A DNA stretch of 64,000 nucleotides from positions 4,867,063 through 4,931,062 of the forward strand of contig NW_003101680.1 of assembly GCF_000003855.2 (NCBI RefSeq). The letters are read 5' to 3'. A program made the translations under genes and the position numbers. How positions within the stretch are numbered: the first letter of the stretch is position 1; each line of letters begins with the position of its first letter. Positions 10,835 through 22,095 of this stretch are shown piece by piece. Below the pieces are notes generated by a model, which ran no database searches, was not told the DNA's origin, and saw only the letters and a list, made by a program, of their open reading frames with translations. The DNA is from Blastomyces gilchristii SLH14081 (taxonomy: Eukaryota; Ascomycota; Eurotiomycetes; Onygenales; Ajellomycetaceae).

Positions 10835-13800
10835 ATAAATATACAACAAAAACAACAAAAAAAGTTTAAAAACTCTTCAAAAATCATATTTATTCAAAAT
10901 AATGTGAATAGAAACTCAAATTGCATTTATTCTTGTCTTCAAATTGTATTTGAATAAAAAGTTGATTTTATACTGCTTCAGAAGCCGAATTTTGATGCTG
11001 AGTAAAAATATGTCATTTCTCATTCAAGCTACTACTGCTTTTTATCTCAAAAGTCTGAGATAAAGTCAAGAGTAGTGATCTATGAAAGAAAGAGATCAAG
11101 ATATCAATTTAATCTAAGATTTGATATCATGTCTGACCCTGATATTCTGGTGGGTAATATTATAGATAAAGAGAATGAGTTTGATACTATACAGCTCATA
11201 AATATCTATAATGAAAAGTCATTGAAGAAAAATAATAACACCTGAATAATTAATAGAGAATTTCTGAATATAACTTCATCAAGAAACTCTATAATTACAG
11301 GAGATTTCAATGCACATCATCTCTGATGAAATTCAGAATGCAAAAGAGCAGTAAGAGCTGATAACCTGATTAAATGAATCTTTGAGTATTCAATAGATTT
11401 AGTTAACAAGTCTGATTAACAAACATTCTTTAGAAAAGGCATGAAAGAGAAATCTATTATAGATCTAATCTTTCATATCACAAAATCTAATAGAAAAAAG
11501 ACTTGTAAACTGATTTATTAATTCAAATGAGACATCAGAATCAGATCATGAGATTATTCAATTTAATATTGAACTGAGTGAGAAACAAATGAGTGAAAAT
11601 CCTCTTCTCTCTAATCAGTTTAACTTTGAAAAAGCTGACTGAAAGACAGTTGAAGAAAGTATAAAACTATTAAAATCTGAAAGACAGAGTGAGCTGTATT
11701 GAAATCCTGATCAAGATATCTCAAATGAAATGCTTGAGAATAGAGTGAAGCTCATTACATCTATTATTCTAGTAAGTGTTAAAGATAATATTTCAAAGAG
11801 AAAGTCTTCTGAGTATTCAAAACCTTGATGAAATGAGAATATCATATCTAAAAGGAAACAATTGACTACTGCTAGAAGAGATTGAAAGAATGATATAATT
11901 TCTGATAAAGAGTTTAAAACTGTCAGAAATGAATATTTTTCAGATATTAAAAAAGCTAAAACAGACTGCTGGAATAAATTTCTTGAAGAAGCATAAGAAA
12001 AAGAAGTTTTTAAAGCTTTTAACTATACTAAAACAAGAAGTGTAGCAAAACTTTCAACCTTAGAATATGAGTTTCAGAATGAATCATATACAGCAAACTC
12101 TTTTGAGAAAAAATGTCAAGCTTTTATAAGAACTCTCTTTCAAAACTCATCAGATTCAGATTCAGAGAAAGAGAATATGTCACTTCTCAACTATATTGAT
12201 GAAAATGACTGGGAATGGCCTGATCTTACTCAAGATGAATTAAAGTCAGCTATCTTCTCAAGTTCAGTTAAGACTGCTGCAGGGCCTGATTCAATTAATC
12301 ACTTGATTATTTAAAATACATACTTCTACTTAAAGAATGAATATTTTGAGCTCTTCTTCAATCTCTTAAAAAATGAATATCATTCTGAATGCTGGAGAGA
12401 AGCCACTGAAGTGATTCTTGCAAAACCTAATAGAAAAACTTCAATTCTCAAGTTATATAGAGTAATATCTCTTTTGAACTGCCTAGAAAAGGTTTTAGAA
12501 AAGATAATAGCTACTCAACTATCTTTTATAAGCTCTATCAGTAATTCTCTTTTATTCAGTGAATAAATGAGAGATAGAAAACAGTGTTCTGCAATTGACA
12601 CTGTTCTCTCAGTTATTCATGATATTTAAATAGCAAAGTATGAAGATCTGGTCTCAACTGCAGTTTTTATTGATATAAAAGAAGCATTTGATTATGTTTC
12701 AAAGTCAAAGTTAATTCAGACATTGAAGATGTTAAAACTGTCACTTTCTCTAATAAAATGAGTTAACTGTTTTATATCTAAAAGAATTATACAACTTTTC
12801 TTTGATGAAATGAAATAAGACAAGACTGAGATAAAAATAGAAGTATCATAAGAATCTTCAATCTCACTCATTTTATTTGCAATATACACTGCATATCTAT
12901 TCAAAAATAGAAATATGAGAATAGTGTGATCTCTGAGTTATGTGAATGATATTAGTCTAGTCTACAGCTCAAAAACTATCAAAGAGAATTTGAAAGTGAT
13001 TGAAGAAGCTGCAAAGAAAATCTTTGTTAGAGTAGATATCAATCAAATTCAATTTGATATGAATAAAACTGAGTTAATTCATTTCTTTTCTAGATTCAAT
13101 GAGAAAGAACTATCTCTAGCTCTTTTAAATAGAGAGATTAAACCCAGTGTAAATATCAAATGATTAGAAGTATGATTAAACTTCAAGTTGAATTTTAAAT
13201 ATCACATTCAACAAAGAACTGTCAAGGCAGAAAGACTATTGAACAACATAATCAGACTATCAAATACAGAGAGAGGTCTATTCTTCCAGGCTATGAGACA
13301 GTTATATATAGTCTGTATTACATCAGTAGCTGATTATGAAGTTCAAGTTTGATGAAATAATCAAGGGAATTTCACTGAACTCTTTCAAAGTCTGCAAAAT
13401 AGAGCCTTGAGAAGAATTCTGAGAGCATTCAAATCATCTTCTATTAAAGTAATGGAAATTGAAGCTTCAATTCCTCCTTCTGCTATTAGATTTGAAAAGG
13501 CCTGTATGAACTATGCTCTGAGAGTTATAAAGATGAGCTCAAATCATATAATCAGAGAAAGAGTCTTATCTTCATTTCTATCAATTAACTCTGGAAATGA
13601 ACTGGATTGGAATAGATTTCTTGATTAGAATGAAAATAATTCTTCAAAGAAAATGTCTTCTCAACTGTACAGACTATGCTCTCTGATTAAAAATTAATTT
13701 TCTTCTTTAAATATTGAAAAAGTTGATCATGAGAAGTTATCTCTCTGGAGAGAAAAGCTTGAATCTCTTATAGACTTATAAGTAAGTGAACTATCAAAAG

Positions 13801-14780
13801 AGAAAGAATATGAACAGCATTTGAAGAGAATTTCTACAATCAATATAAAAGACTCTATTCTGATTTATTCAGATGACTCAAAAAATGAGAATTTGAATAG
13901 ATTAGGTGCAGGCATTGCTTATACTGAAGATAATATCAATTTTATCTCAGATTTCTGAAATCTAGGCTGTGAATCTGAAGTCTTTGATGCTGAACTATTT
14001 GCAATAGTGAAAGCTTTCAAACTCATAGAAATAAAATCTCATAAAAGAGGAAATAGTTTGAAAGAGGCATGAATATTCTCTGATAGTCAAGCTGCTTTAA
14101 AAAGACTTAGAAATAGTCAGATTCATAATGATCAAATGAATCTTGAACTAATCTTAAACTCTGCTTTGAAAATTCAAAAGAGAAGAACATCAAAGCTGAT
14201 AATTCATCTGCACTGAGTTCCTGCTTATATGAATATTCATGGCAATGAATTGGCTGATTCAGCTGCAAAAAAGGGTGCAGAATTAAGCAGATCTATTCAA
14301 AAAATTATGTCCTGATCTTTTATAATAAAAGAATCTTGTTTAGACAAGTGAAATGAAAGCTGGCAGAAACAAAAGAAGAGTATACATTATTCAAGATTTG
14401 AAACAAAACCCAAGTGGAAATCTTGTTCAATTAAATGTAAAAAGAAAATATTCTCATCTATAATACAGCTGAAACTAGGACATGGCTATTTCAAATCTTA
14501 TATACAAAGATTTGATGATAGATTTGACTCAATAGAATGCTCATTCTGCAATGCAAATGAGAATCCTGAGCATATTGTAATGCACTGTGCATTATACAAT
14601 AGTCTCAGAGCCAGATTGAAAGAGAATGATCTAAATCAATTAAATATGAGATTCTTATTCTCAACTGAGATGGGAATTAAATACTTAATAGACTTTCTAT
14701 CAGAAACTCAAGCAGCTACAAGAAAATGGCTAAATTCAGAATTATCTGAATATGAAGAGGAGGAAATCAATCAGATATAG
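10835..14780 (+). pseudogene. LINE 1 ORF2 (endonuclease, reverse transcriptase, RNase H), broken
   Basis: Expected length is 1314 residues after removing one extra T near 11470, where LINE 2 reads GATCTAATCTTCATATC. Visible domains: AP endonuclease (GDFNAHH near 11301; SDHE near 11536), a WWNE motif coded TGA-TGA at 11826-11831, reverse transcriptase (about 12270-13100) with active site YVND instead of YxDD (Asn codon 12945-12947), RNase H (YSDDSKN near 13866, FDAELFAIV near 13984, FSDSQAAL near 14080) and a C-terminal CSFCNANENPEHIVMHC finger near 14540. The start codon is ATA (10835-10837) where LINE 2 has ATG. The protein would nick target DNA and copy the RNA into it. Confidence 0.88.
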
Positions 14781-15076
14781 TCTGTTAAAACAGCTATATA
14801 CTATCTTTTAATAATTTGTTTTGTTACAGTCTCTCTTTACTTTATCTTTTTCTTTCAATTCCTTTCTATCTATCTATTTAATGTGTCTATCTTTAAGACT
14901 GTGTTCTCTTTCTCTTTTCCTTTGTCATGATATTGTCAAATGGTTTCAAAGTATCAGAAGATGTTAAAACACTGCAATTTGTAAACAGTTTTTGTATTCT
15001 GAGCTGGAATTTTCTGATTTTGCATATCTGAAATTGATGAATGTATAATAGTTAACTTTACAGACATAGGAAAAAC

Positions 15077-15099
15077 CCTGAGAACTAAAAGTTCTCAGG
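15077..15099 (+). promoter_or_regulatory. 3' terminal hairpin of LINE 1
   Basis: CCTGAGAACT-AAA-AGTTCTCAGG is a perfect 10-bp stem with a 3-nt loop about 58 bp before the end. It is identical in LINE 2 (30997-31019) and recognisable in the SINE (20886-20908). In stringent LINEs the reverse transcriptase recognises such a 3' structure; that role here is inference. Confidence 0.75.
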
Positions 15100-15170
15100 T
15101 AGATGTCATAGTCTCTGACTGCATACATCTATAATTGAAGAATAATAATAATAATAATAGTAGAGCAACT

Positions 15171-16059
15171 TATCAGCTCAGTAGTAATTTTCTGATTATT
15201 TTTCTTTTATTGTCTGCATTCTGATAACTTCAGATGTCAGGAAATTTCTTCAGAGCTATGACCAGTTCATGATGAATGTTTCTGAATGAAGTTGCAGTGA
15301 TTATAGCAGAGAGATGACTCTTCAGTAATCTGCAATGCAACTGATTGATAATTATTTCATAGTTTATCTCAGTGTTTGTGTTGAGTTTTTCATAAATTTT
15401 ATGACCTGGAATCAGATGTGAAGAATGAAGTAATCATTCATTATAATTGAAAGAAAGCATTCTGTGTTGAATTATAAACAACATAGACTTTGTGATTCAC
15501 AGTGATTTCTTGAAGAGTTTATGAATCTTCAATAGAAGTAAAAGAAGTGAAAGAAGTGAATTCAGAAGACATGATAATAATTTAAGAAAGATAATAATTT
15601 ATTTTCAACAACTGATCACTGATGTGTGTAAGAAGAATTAATATAAGAGAAAATAATCTTCTTTCTTAGCTTAGTTATAATTTTAGTACTAACTCAGATT
15701 GAATATCATCAATGTATAAAAGTAAACAAACAATCTTGATTAATCTCTGGCATATTTCTTGAAATATATTAATATTATGAAAGAGAGTGTTATCAAATTG
15801 TATTATCAAATGATATTATTAAAAATATATTAATATTATGAATATCAATGTTGAAAAAATGTTGATACTTATACATTATAGTGGCATGATAGTTGAATAT
15901 ATATATATATATTATTCCTGATATTGATAATTGATTACAACTTGTACAATAATTTTTGAAAACTTAAAATTAATTTCAATTATTAACTAATAGTTACAAA
16001 CTTATAACTAATTAATATAAAAAGAAAAAAACTTTTTCTACTCATTATCTTTCTTCTCT
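15171..16059. other. AT-rich remnant after LINE 1
   Basis: Decayed sequence continuous with the remnant before 7534. Some frames look coding-like through TGA codons but match no family I can name. A short TA run lies near 15900. Confidence 0.5.
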
Positions 16060-16860
16060 TTCTCATTCTTCTCATTATTCTTTATAATTCACTTCTCATT
16101 CTCATTCTCCTTCTTCTTCTTCTCATCTGAGATGATAATCACCTCAAAATCTCTCTCTACTATCTTCTCAGAGAAGGGTTTCTGCTGCTCCTCTTCAGTC
16201 AGGTCAATCTGCATCTTAAAATCTCACATTTTCTGATCTGCTGTCTCAGGTTCCATCTCAGCAGTAAGCAGATTGACATGCTCAGAGAGCAGAGCTGTCT
16301 TCTCAATATTCTGAATCATGAAGTGCATTTGAGATCTGAACAAGATCTTAATTCTCTTCTCTGTCAGCTTCTGCTAATCAATTAGAGAATAGAAGTATTA
16401 TCAAAAATTGTTATCTCTTAATAAAAAACTTATCAGTTTTGACTTCTTTATCTTCTACTTCAATATCTTCTCAATCTTCTTCTACTGCTGCTTATTTATA
16501 GTAATACTCTTCTTCTCTCTCTCTCTCTTTATCTTAGTCTCAAATCATTCTCAGAACTTCTTCTAGTCTCACTGCTGCTGTATGAGACTCTTCACTGTCT
16601 TCTTTTTCAATCTCTCACAGGCAGTGTCATCTGCATTATTTCTATACTTAGTTCAGTCTAAATCTATCAGAAGTGTTACTTAAAATTATTATCATTCTGC
16701 TTTCTTACAGAGCCTCTTCAAGGCATTATAATATATCTTACAATCTGTCTTTTCATGCTTGAACATCTTCTTCTTCTCTTTCTTCAATCTGTGACAGTGC
16801 TCACGCGCCTTGATGATCTGCAGAACCGCAGAATATTTGAAGAGAGATGACATGATTGAT
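16060..16860 (-). pseudogene. unassigned Lys/Glu-rich coding relic
   Basis: Read on the minus strand with TGA taken as former Trp, several consecutive open blocks appear: one from about 16860 down to 16692 ending NALKRLCKKAE, one with LKKKTVKSLIQQQ near 16580, and one with SQMHFMIQNIEKTALLSEH and AEMEPETADQKM near 16200-16340, running into a Glu/Lys/Asn tail near 16060. The composition and spacing suggest the coiled, charged C-terminal part of a transposase or accessory protein, but no diagnostic motif is visible. CpG survives only near 16803-16832. Possibly two different relics. Confidence 0.35.
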
Positions 16861-16879
16861 TTTAATGAGCATTGAAGAG

Positions 16880-17040
16880 AGAGTGAAGACAGGTAATAAT
16901 ATAATGATAATAGTGATGATGATGATGATGATAATAATGATGATAATAATGATGATAATAGTGATAATAATGATAATAATGATGATGATGATGATGATAA
17001 TGATGATGATAATGATGATGATAATGATGAAATGAGAAGT
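16880..17040. repeat. GAT/AAT trinucleotide microsatellite
   Basis: About 150 bp of mixed GAT, AAT and GATGATAAT units. It creates long Ser-rich or His/Tyr-rich open frames on the minus strand that should not be taken for genes. Confidence 0.9.
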
Positions 17041-18126
17041 GCATCGGAATATATTATTAACTTATCAAACATAAAGAGACAAAGAAACTATTAACAGCTT
17101 TCAGAGATGTACAGAAACAGCTACAGTGTTGTATAGCAATATTATCTTCATTCAATGTATGCACTATTGATATTCTTTGTATACATTTATCATATAATCT
17201 ATATCAGGGATACATGCAGAAAACAGATCTTTGTTGCTAGAAAGAATGATTGCAGTGATTCTCTGTTTTTATATTATAAAGATAAGTTATTCTCATTTCT
17301 TTCTTCTCTCTTTTCTCTTCTTCTTCAACTCATCACTAAGTTCAAGCTGATATGAAAACTATTAAAACACTTATAGAAACTCTCAAATTGAAGAGTATAG
17401 ACTAATCAAATTTTAAATGCAGATGAATCAAATTACATTCAATAATACTAATTATTCATTTCTCTCTTAATAAAACAACAGTTATATCTTCTCTCCCCCT
17501 TCTTAAATGAAATATGACTTGTGAAAAGCAAGTACCATGCCAGGCCATAATGACCAACACAGCCTCAGCATGCAGGGCTGCATATGTGCAGTGTGTGCTG
17601 AACTGAAAGACTGTGTGAATTGCAAACTGACAGCAGCATTTCAGAAAGAGTCATGCAGTGTGAAAAAGCTGCAACTCTCAGCTACATGTGCAGAGAGTAA
17701 ATCACCACAGTAAGTGCATATGCATTGCATGAAAGTAATGCTTTTTAATAATACTCAGTCTCTGATATCATGAAAATAGAGTCTCTCTGTGAGATCTGTT
17801 TTTATCAGAAGTTAAGAAATCTTATATTTCTCAAGATCATCTTCACATGCCTTGTCTGTGAAATTGATGAAGAAAATCATCAATTTCAGTGTTCTGTTCT
17901 TAATGTCATTCAAGTGACAGCAGAGTCCACCCTGGCCATACTTTTTAAGTGTATGTTTTCTAATTATTCACATTTATACAGATATATACTGATTATTTAT
18001 TAGATGATATTAAGACAATGACTCATCACAGCTGTGTTACTCTTACTGTGAGAGATACACAATTGATGATGAACATTGTAAAGACTCTGAGAAGTGAGTA
18101 TTTTGAGAGTGCTGCAGCTCTGCAAT
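17041..18126. other. AT-rich stretch with a TpG/CpA-dense patch
   Basis: No supportable gene. Bases 17530-17740 are unusually rich in TG and CA with no CpG (for example CATATGTGCAGTGTGTGC), which looks like formerly CpG-rich DNA after complete deamination. A 77-codon plus-strand frame at 17770-18003 has no recognisable domain. Confidence 0.5.
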
Positions 18127-18258
18127 CTTGATTTTTTTTTATTTTTATTTTTTGTTTTTTTCTTTTCCTTTTATTTTTTTTTTTTTATTGTGATTTTTTC
18201 TTGTGTTTGTTTTGTTTTTTGTTTTTTGTTTTTTTTTGTATTTTATGTTTTTTTCATA
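18127..18258. repeat. poly-T-rich low-complexity tract
   Basis: About 130 bp of T runs broken by single A, G or C. Simple sequence only. Confidence 0.85.
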
Positions 18259-18861
18259 ATTAAAATTATATGAATTATAATCTGTGTTTAGAAAAGTAAT
18301 GATATTTGATAACACTCTCTATTAAATTTTCAACAAATGAGTACTATATTATGATATTATGTAAGTGAGAAATGATTTCATGATTTCATTTGATGTCATT
18401 CTCAATAATGAGATCAGAATGAAAATGTGACTAAGAATTTAAACATATTCTTTATCTGAGACTAGATTTTTATTTGAAAAGTGAATCTGAAACCTTTAAT
18501 ATTTGAAATAACATGATTTGAAATCAATGTGATGAACACAAACCATGATCAGAAGTAATGCTTTTAGGCAATGTAACAACTGTAAAGTTTGATCCTGGTC
18601 TCAGACACAGTCACACGGTCAGTCTAATAGAGATTATGTAAGAGTAGTAACTAGCAGATATAGAAAAAGTATAAGAAAAGAAAAATGAATTGATTATTAA
18701 CTGTAAGAGTCAGCTGTAAAAGACAAATGTTATCATATATATCTCATTCATTTTCATATGTCACATGTTTAATCTATTTTCAACATCACATCATCTGAAA
18801 AATGTCAAAAATAAAGAAAATCTCAAAACTCAAGATCTGTAAGGAATTCAAGAGCTGCAAG

Positions 18862-19528
18862 CTACTCTTGTAATAACACTGTGCATATCTCTGATTTCTC
18901 TACTGCTCTGTGTACAACATTAATATCATTTATCACAAGATTGACTGAAATGTCAATATAGAAATGTGTATGTGTATACATAGAGAAATTGAAGAAGAGC
19001 ACAGAACTTGCAGAACCAGAAGTCAAGAGAGAGAGAACAGAGACAGAAGAAATGAAAGAGAGAGACACAGAATTGAATGAATAACAGTGAGAGTTACCCA
19101 GTACTGAACACTTATAACTCAGTGTATGCATAACCTTCTCTGCAGAAGAGAGAGAGAAAGTGATAGAAGAAGCTTGAGAGTGAGAGAGAGTAGTCTCAGC
19201 AGTGTTATCATCTTTGATTAGAATAGCCTCTGACATCAGAGCAACTAAGAATCATTATTAGTGTATAAAACTGTAAAAAGCAGAGATAATAATTACTGAA
19301 TAAACACTCACTGATCTTAGAATTGTACATGCAATTACAACACACACAAGGCTTCTCAGAAAGAGAGAGAGAAACACAGAGAAATGCAGAAAGCAGAACA
19401 TAGTGTGTAAATGACTCATTTTCATGACAACATCTCAGACAAGGTGTACAAGTCTCATACTCACAGATGTAAAAGAGTACAATATCTGCATTCTCATTTC
19501 TGAAAACATGAATATCTTTCATCTGCAT
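18862..19528 (-). pseudogene. Cys-rich minus-strand coding relic, family unknown
   Basis: Two overlapping open frames (18862-19236 and 19208-19528) are read from right to left. The upstream one holds a Cys cluster, CEYETCTPCLRCCHENES and then KPCVCCNCMYNSKISEC, which resembles paired CxxC zinc-binding motifs; the downstream one is Ser-rich. The frame change in the overlap would need a frameshift or an intron. The composition is that of the mutated block, so I regard it as a relic rather than a live gene. I cannot name the family. Confidence 0.3.
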
Positions 19529-19884
19529 TACAAAGTCAGATGACAGATATCAGAGAATAGACTGATACAGATCTATTATTTTAAAGAAATTCATCAGAGT
19601 GAATATCTCTGTGATGTTAAACTTTACAGTTATGAAAAGCTTCTTGATATCTGTGAATACTATAACTTCATGCACAGTAAAATCTATAATAATTTTTCCT
19701 AAGAACAGAAAAATCAGTGTCAGAAAGAAAAGATGAAAAAGAAAAAGACTTACAATCTTGACACTGTTGAAGAGAGAGATGATTCTCTGATATAAATGAA
19801 TAATTACTCTATTACAAATATTTAAAATGAATATAATAATTAGTGTCTGTGACTGAGCTTCAGATCATTGTGTCATACACAGTT

Positions 19885-19898
19885 TTCATACAATAAAT
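19885..19898. repeat. left target-site duplication of the SINE
   Basis: TTCATACAATAAAT here and TTCATATAATAAAT at 20972-20985 differ by a single C/T and flank the element exactly. Confidence 0.88.
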
Positions 19899-20971
19899 GG
19901 CCCGGTGGCGTAGTGATTAACTACGCTATTATGAAGTCTTAATTAGCGGCCTTTCTCTCAGAGAATGAATGCTAAGAGGGGGCAGGTTTGAACCCTGTGA
20001 GAGTCATCTTAATCACAGCTTTCACTGTTAAGTCATAAAACAGTACTGAGAGTCTCTGAATGCACTATAGTAAATCATCATCAAGCTTAAGATGTTTATC
20101 TCAGGAATTCCCAGATGCTAATTCTCACTGATCTTAGAGTTAACAGTCTTTCAGACACTTCAAGTTAAATCAGTACTAGAGTAATTGAGATCTAGAGTGC
20201 TCACAGAATAGTGAATTATTGTTAAGCTTAACTGATCAGGTCTCATCTCTCTCACTCTAGACACTCACTTTCAGAGAATGAGATTTAAAAACTATCTGAT
20301 TAGAACACTCTGAGCCTAGCAAGAATCTAGATGAGATAAGGCCTAGGCACTCTTAATAGATGATTAGTGTAAGCAAGACTGTGACAGTCAATTGATAGAC
20401 TGAAATACTGAGATTAACAGCTGAAAGATTAGAGACTTAACTAGAATTGAGTAACTCTGATATTATTCTTAGTAAGAATCTCACTTATGAGTAAGCTAGT
20501 TACAGGAGCTAGCTGGGCGGCAGCTCTTTAGAGGGAATGATAATCCCTGAAGCAGGCTCAAGAGAACAGAGACAGTGATCAGTTATATAGAGTGTTAAAA
20601 TATGTATATAACTTAAGATGTAAACTGCAGAGATCTTATTCTGTAGCTCTCTTTACTGTACTTGTTTTCTTCTATTCTTTTCTCTATCTATTTAATGTAT
20701 CTATCTTTAAGACTATGTTCTCTTTTCTTTTGTCATAATATTTTCAAATGATTTCAAACTATCAGAAGGTGTTAAAATACTGTAATTTATAAACAGTTTT
20801 TATATTCTGAGCTGAAATTTTCTGATTTTGTATATTTGAAATTGATAAATATATAATAGTTGACTCTATAGATATAGGAAAAACTCTGAGAACTAAAGAT
20901 TCTCAGGTAGATGTCATAGTCTCTGACTGCATACATCTATAATTGAAGAATAATAATAATAATAATAATAA
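19899..20971 (+). mobile_element. SINE-like element with tRNA-like head and LINE-derived tail
   Basis: The 1073-bp unit is flanked by a 14-bp target-site duplication. Its head (19899-20010) has Pol III-like box A and box B; its body (to about 20640) matches nothing else in the window; its last 327 bp (about 20645-20971) are collinear with the 3' ends of LINE 1 (about 14830-15157) and LINE 2, through the terminal hairpin and the CATACATCTATAATTGAAG phrase into the same (AAT)n tail. This is the organisation of a SINE mobilised by a partner LINE that recognises the shared 3' end. At over 1 kb it is long for a SINE. No protein is encoded. An alternative is a deleted LINE whose middle was replaced, but the start at a tRNA-like sequence flush against the duplication argues for a real SINE. 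Confidence 0.82.
19906..19995 (+). promoter_or_regulatory. Pol III box A / box B pair in the SINE head
   Basis: TGGCGTAGTGATTAA (from 19906) fits box A (TRGYNNARNNG) and GGTTTGAACCC (19985-19995) fits box B with one C-to-T change. The spacing, about 65 bp, suits a class II (long variable arm) tRNA ancestor. The intervening sequence does not fold into a normal anticodon arm, so it is not a working tRNA gene. Confidence 0.65.
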
Positions 20972-22095
20972 TTCATATAATAAATTATTCTGAGAGTCAG
21001 TAAGAAGAGTAGAAGTATACACACTGAGAAACATAGTTCATTAAGCCTACACAACATCTTCTTGAAACAGGGAGAGCTGATAATAAAAGCAGAGATGACA
21101 AAATCAGAAGTAACAGAAGTGAGAGTCATGAGAACAGAGATAGCAGAAGCGGGAGAATCAGATACAGAGATAAGTGTAGAAGATTAAGAAGAGGCAGCAG
21201 GGAAAGAAGTGACAGAAGAGGCAGAGAAGAATATAAAAGACTCAGTTACATATGATACAGACAATTTCTTTATTATCATATTCTTCAAGTTCTCAATTAA
21301 TGATTCAATATTGAGATTATAATTATCAGCAGACACAGATCTGTCAACATGTGAAGATTCTACACAAATCAAAACATCAGTATCTGCAATCACACAATAT
21401 AATCAGAAAAACATGATCAGATACTGCTGAAGAAAAGAGAGTCAGAGATATATAAGAAGATGAAGAAGATGTGCTATTCATAATAGTATGTTCTAGTGAT
21501 TGTTAGAAGATAAACAAGTTCTGATCACATTTCACAATATATTACACTTACTGCTAATGAACTGTCTGATATGAGTACTACAAGAACACTTATTATGAGA
21601 ATAGAGAGCTATTATCAGAAATATATATAATGTGATAGATGAACAGATGAAAAGAGTTGAACAGAAGAAGAAATAGAAATCTTGAATGAGATAATGATAT
21701 TTAATGATGATGATGATAAAGATGATGATTGAAGAATGAGAAAAGTTAGTGAATAAGTAATATAATATAGTGAAAGTTTCTTTGTGAGAGTGTACATAAA
21801 ATACTAGCTGAATCAGAGATAGATTATACAATCACAAAACACTAGTGATGAGCTAATCCACATGAAGTTAGAGTGTATGACATGATCATGTGAGCATGAC
21901 TGAATCTGGTGAGAAAGAATGTGATTTGAAAGAATATACAACTGTTGAATAATAACACAGCTGCTTCCGAACTTGCTTATAAGTGTAAAGAGGCCATAGC
22001 AGTCACTAATTAATTTAGTGTATGATATTACAATATATAAGAAGCCGGTGTACGCCTGTAATCATACACTGGCTTAAGCAATCTTTGAATCACAC
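20972..22095. other. AT-rich remnant between SINE and copia A
   Basis: It starts with the right target-site duplication of the SINE (20972-20985). Short Ser-rich minus-strand frames (20914-21393) are likely relics. An inverted repeat lies at 22042-22075: AAGCCGGTGTA and TACACTGGCTT, 11-bp arms with one mismatch and a 12-nt loop, with retained CpG. Confidence 0.5.

Larger units (their letters stand above)
7535..15157 (+). mobile_element. LINE 1: full-length Tad-like non-LTR retrotransposon
   Basis: The element is bounded by the direct repeat TAGTAGAGCAACT (7522-7534 and 15158-15170), ends in an (AAT)n tail and carries two reading frames (ORF1 9210-10811, ORF2 10835-14780) that occur in the same order in LINE 2. 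From 7548 on it is collinear with LINE 2; the 13 bases before that differ from those of LINE 2, as expected for variable LINE 5' junctions. The ORF2 domain set (AP endonuclease, RT, RNase H, Cys/His tail) is that of Tad/I-group elements. The 5' leader is about 1.67 kb and holds a 155-bp tandem repeat. Differences from LINE 2 are nearly all transitions. Confidence 0.93.

Noticed and set aside
16692..17072. 126-codon minus-strand frame with poly-Ser and an overlapping poly-His/Tyr frame
   Set aside because: Both are produced by the GAT/AAT microsatellite at 16880-17040.
19899..20010. A functional tRNA gene
   Set aside because: Box A and B are present but no proper anticodon arm or acceptor stem forms, and the sequence is the head of a larger retrotransposed unit.
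22047..22062. Human Alu contamination, suggested by CGCCTGTAATC
   Set aside because: Only about 11 bases agree and the surrounding sequence does not follow Alu.
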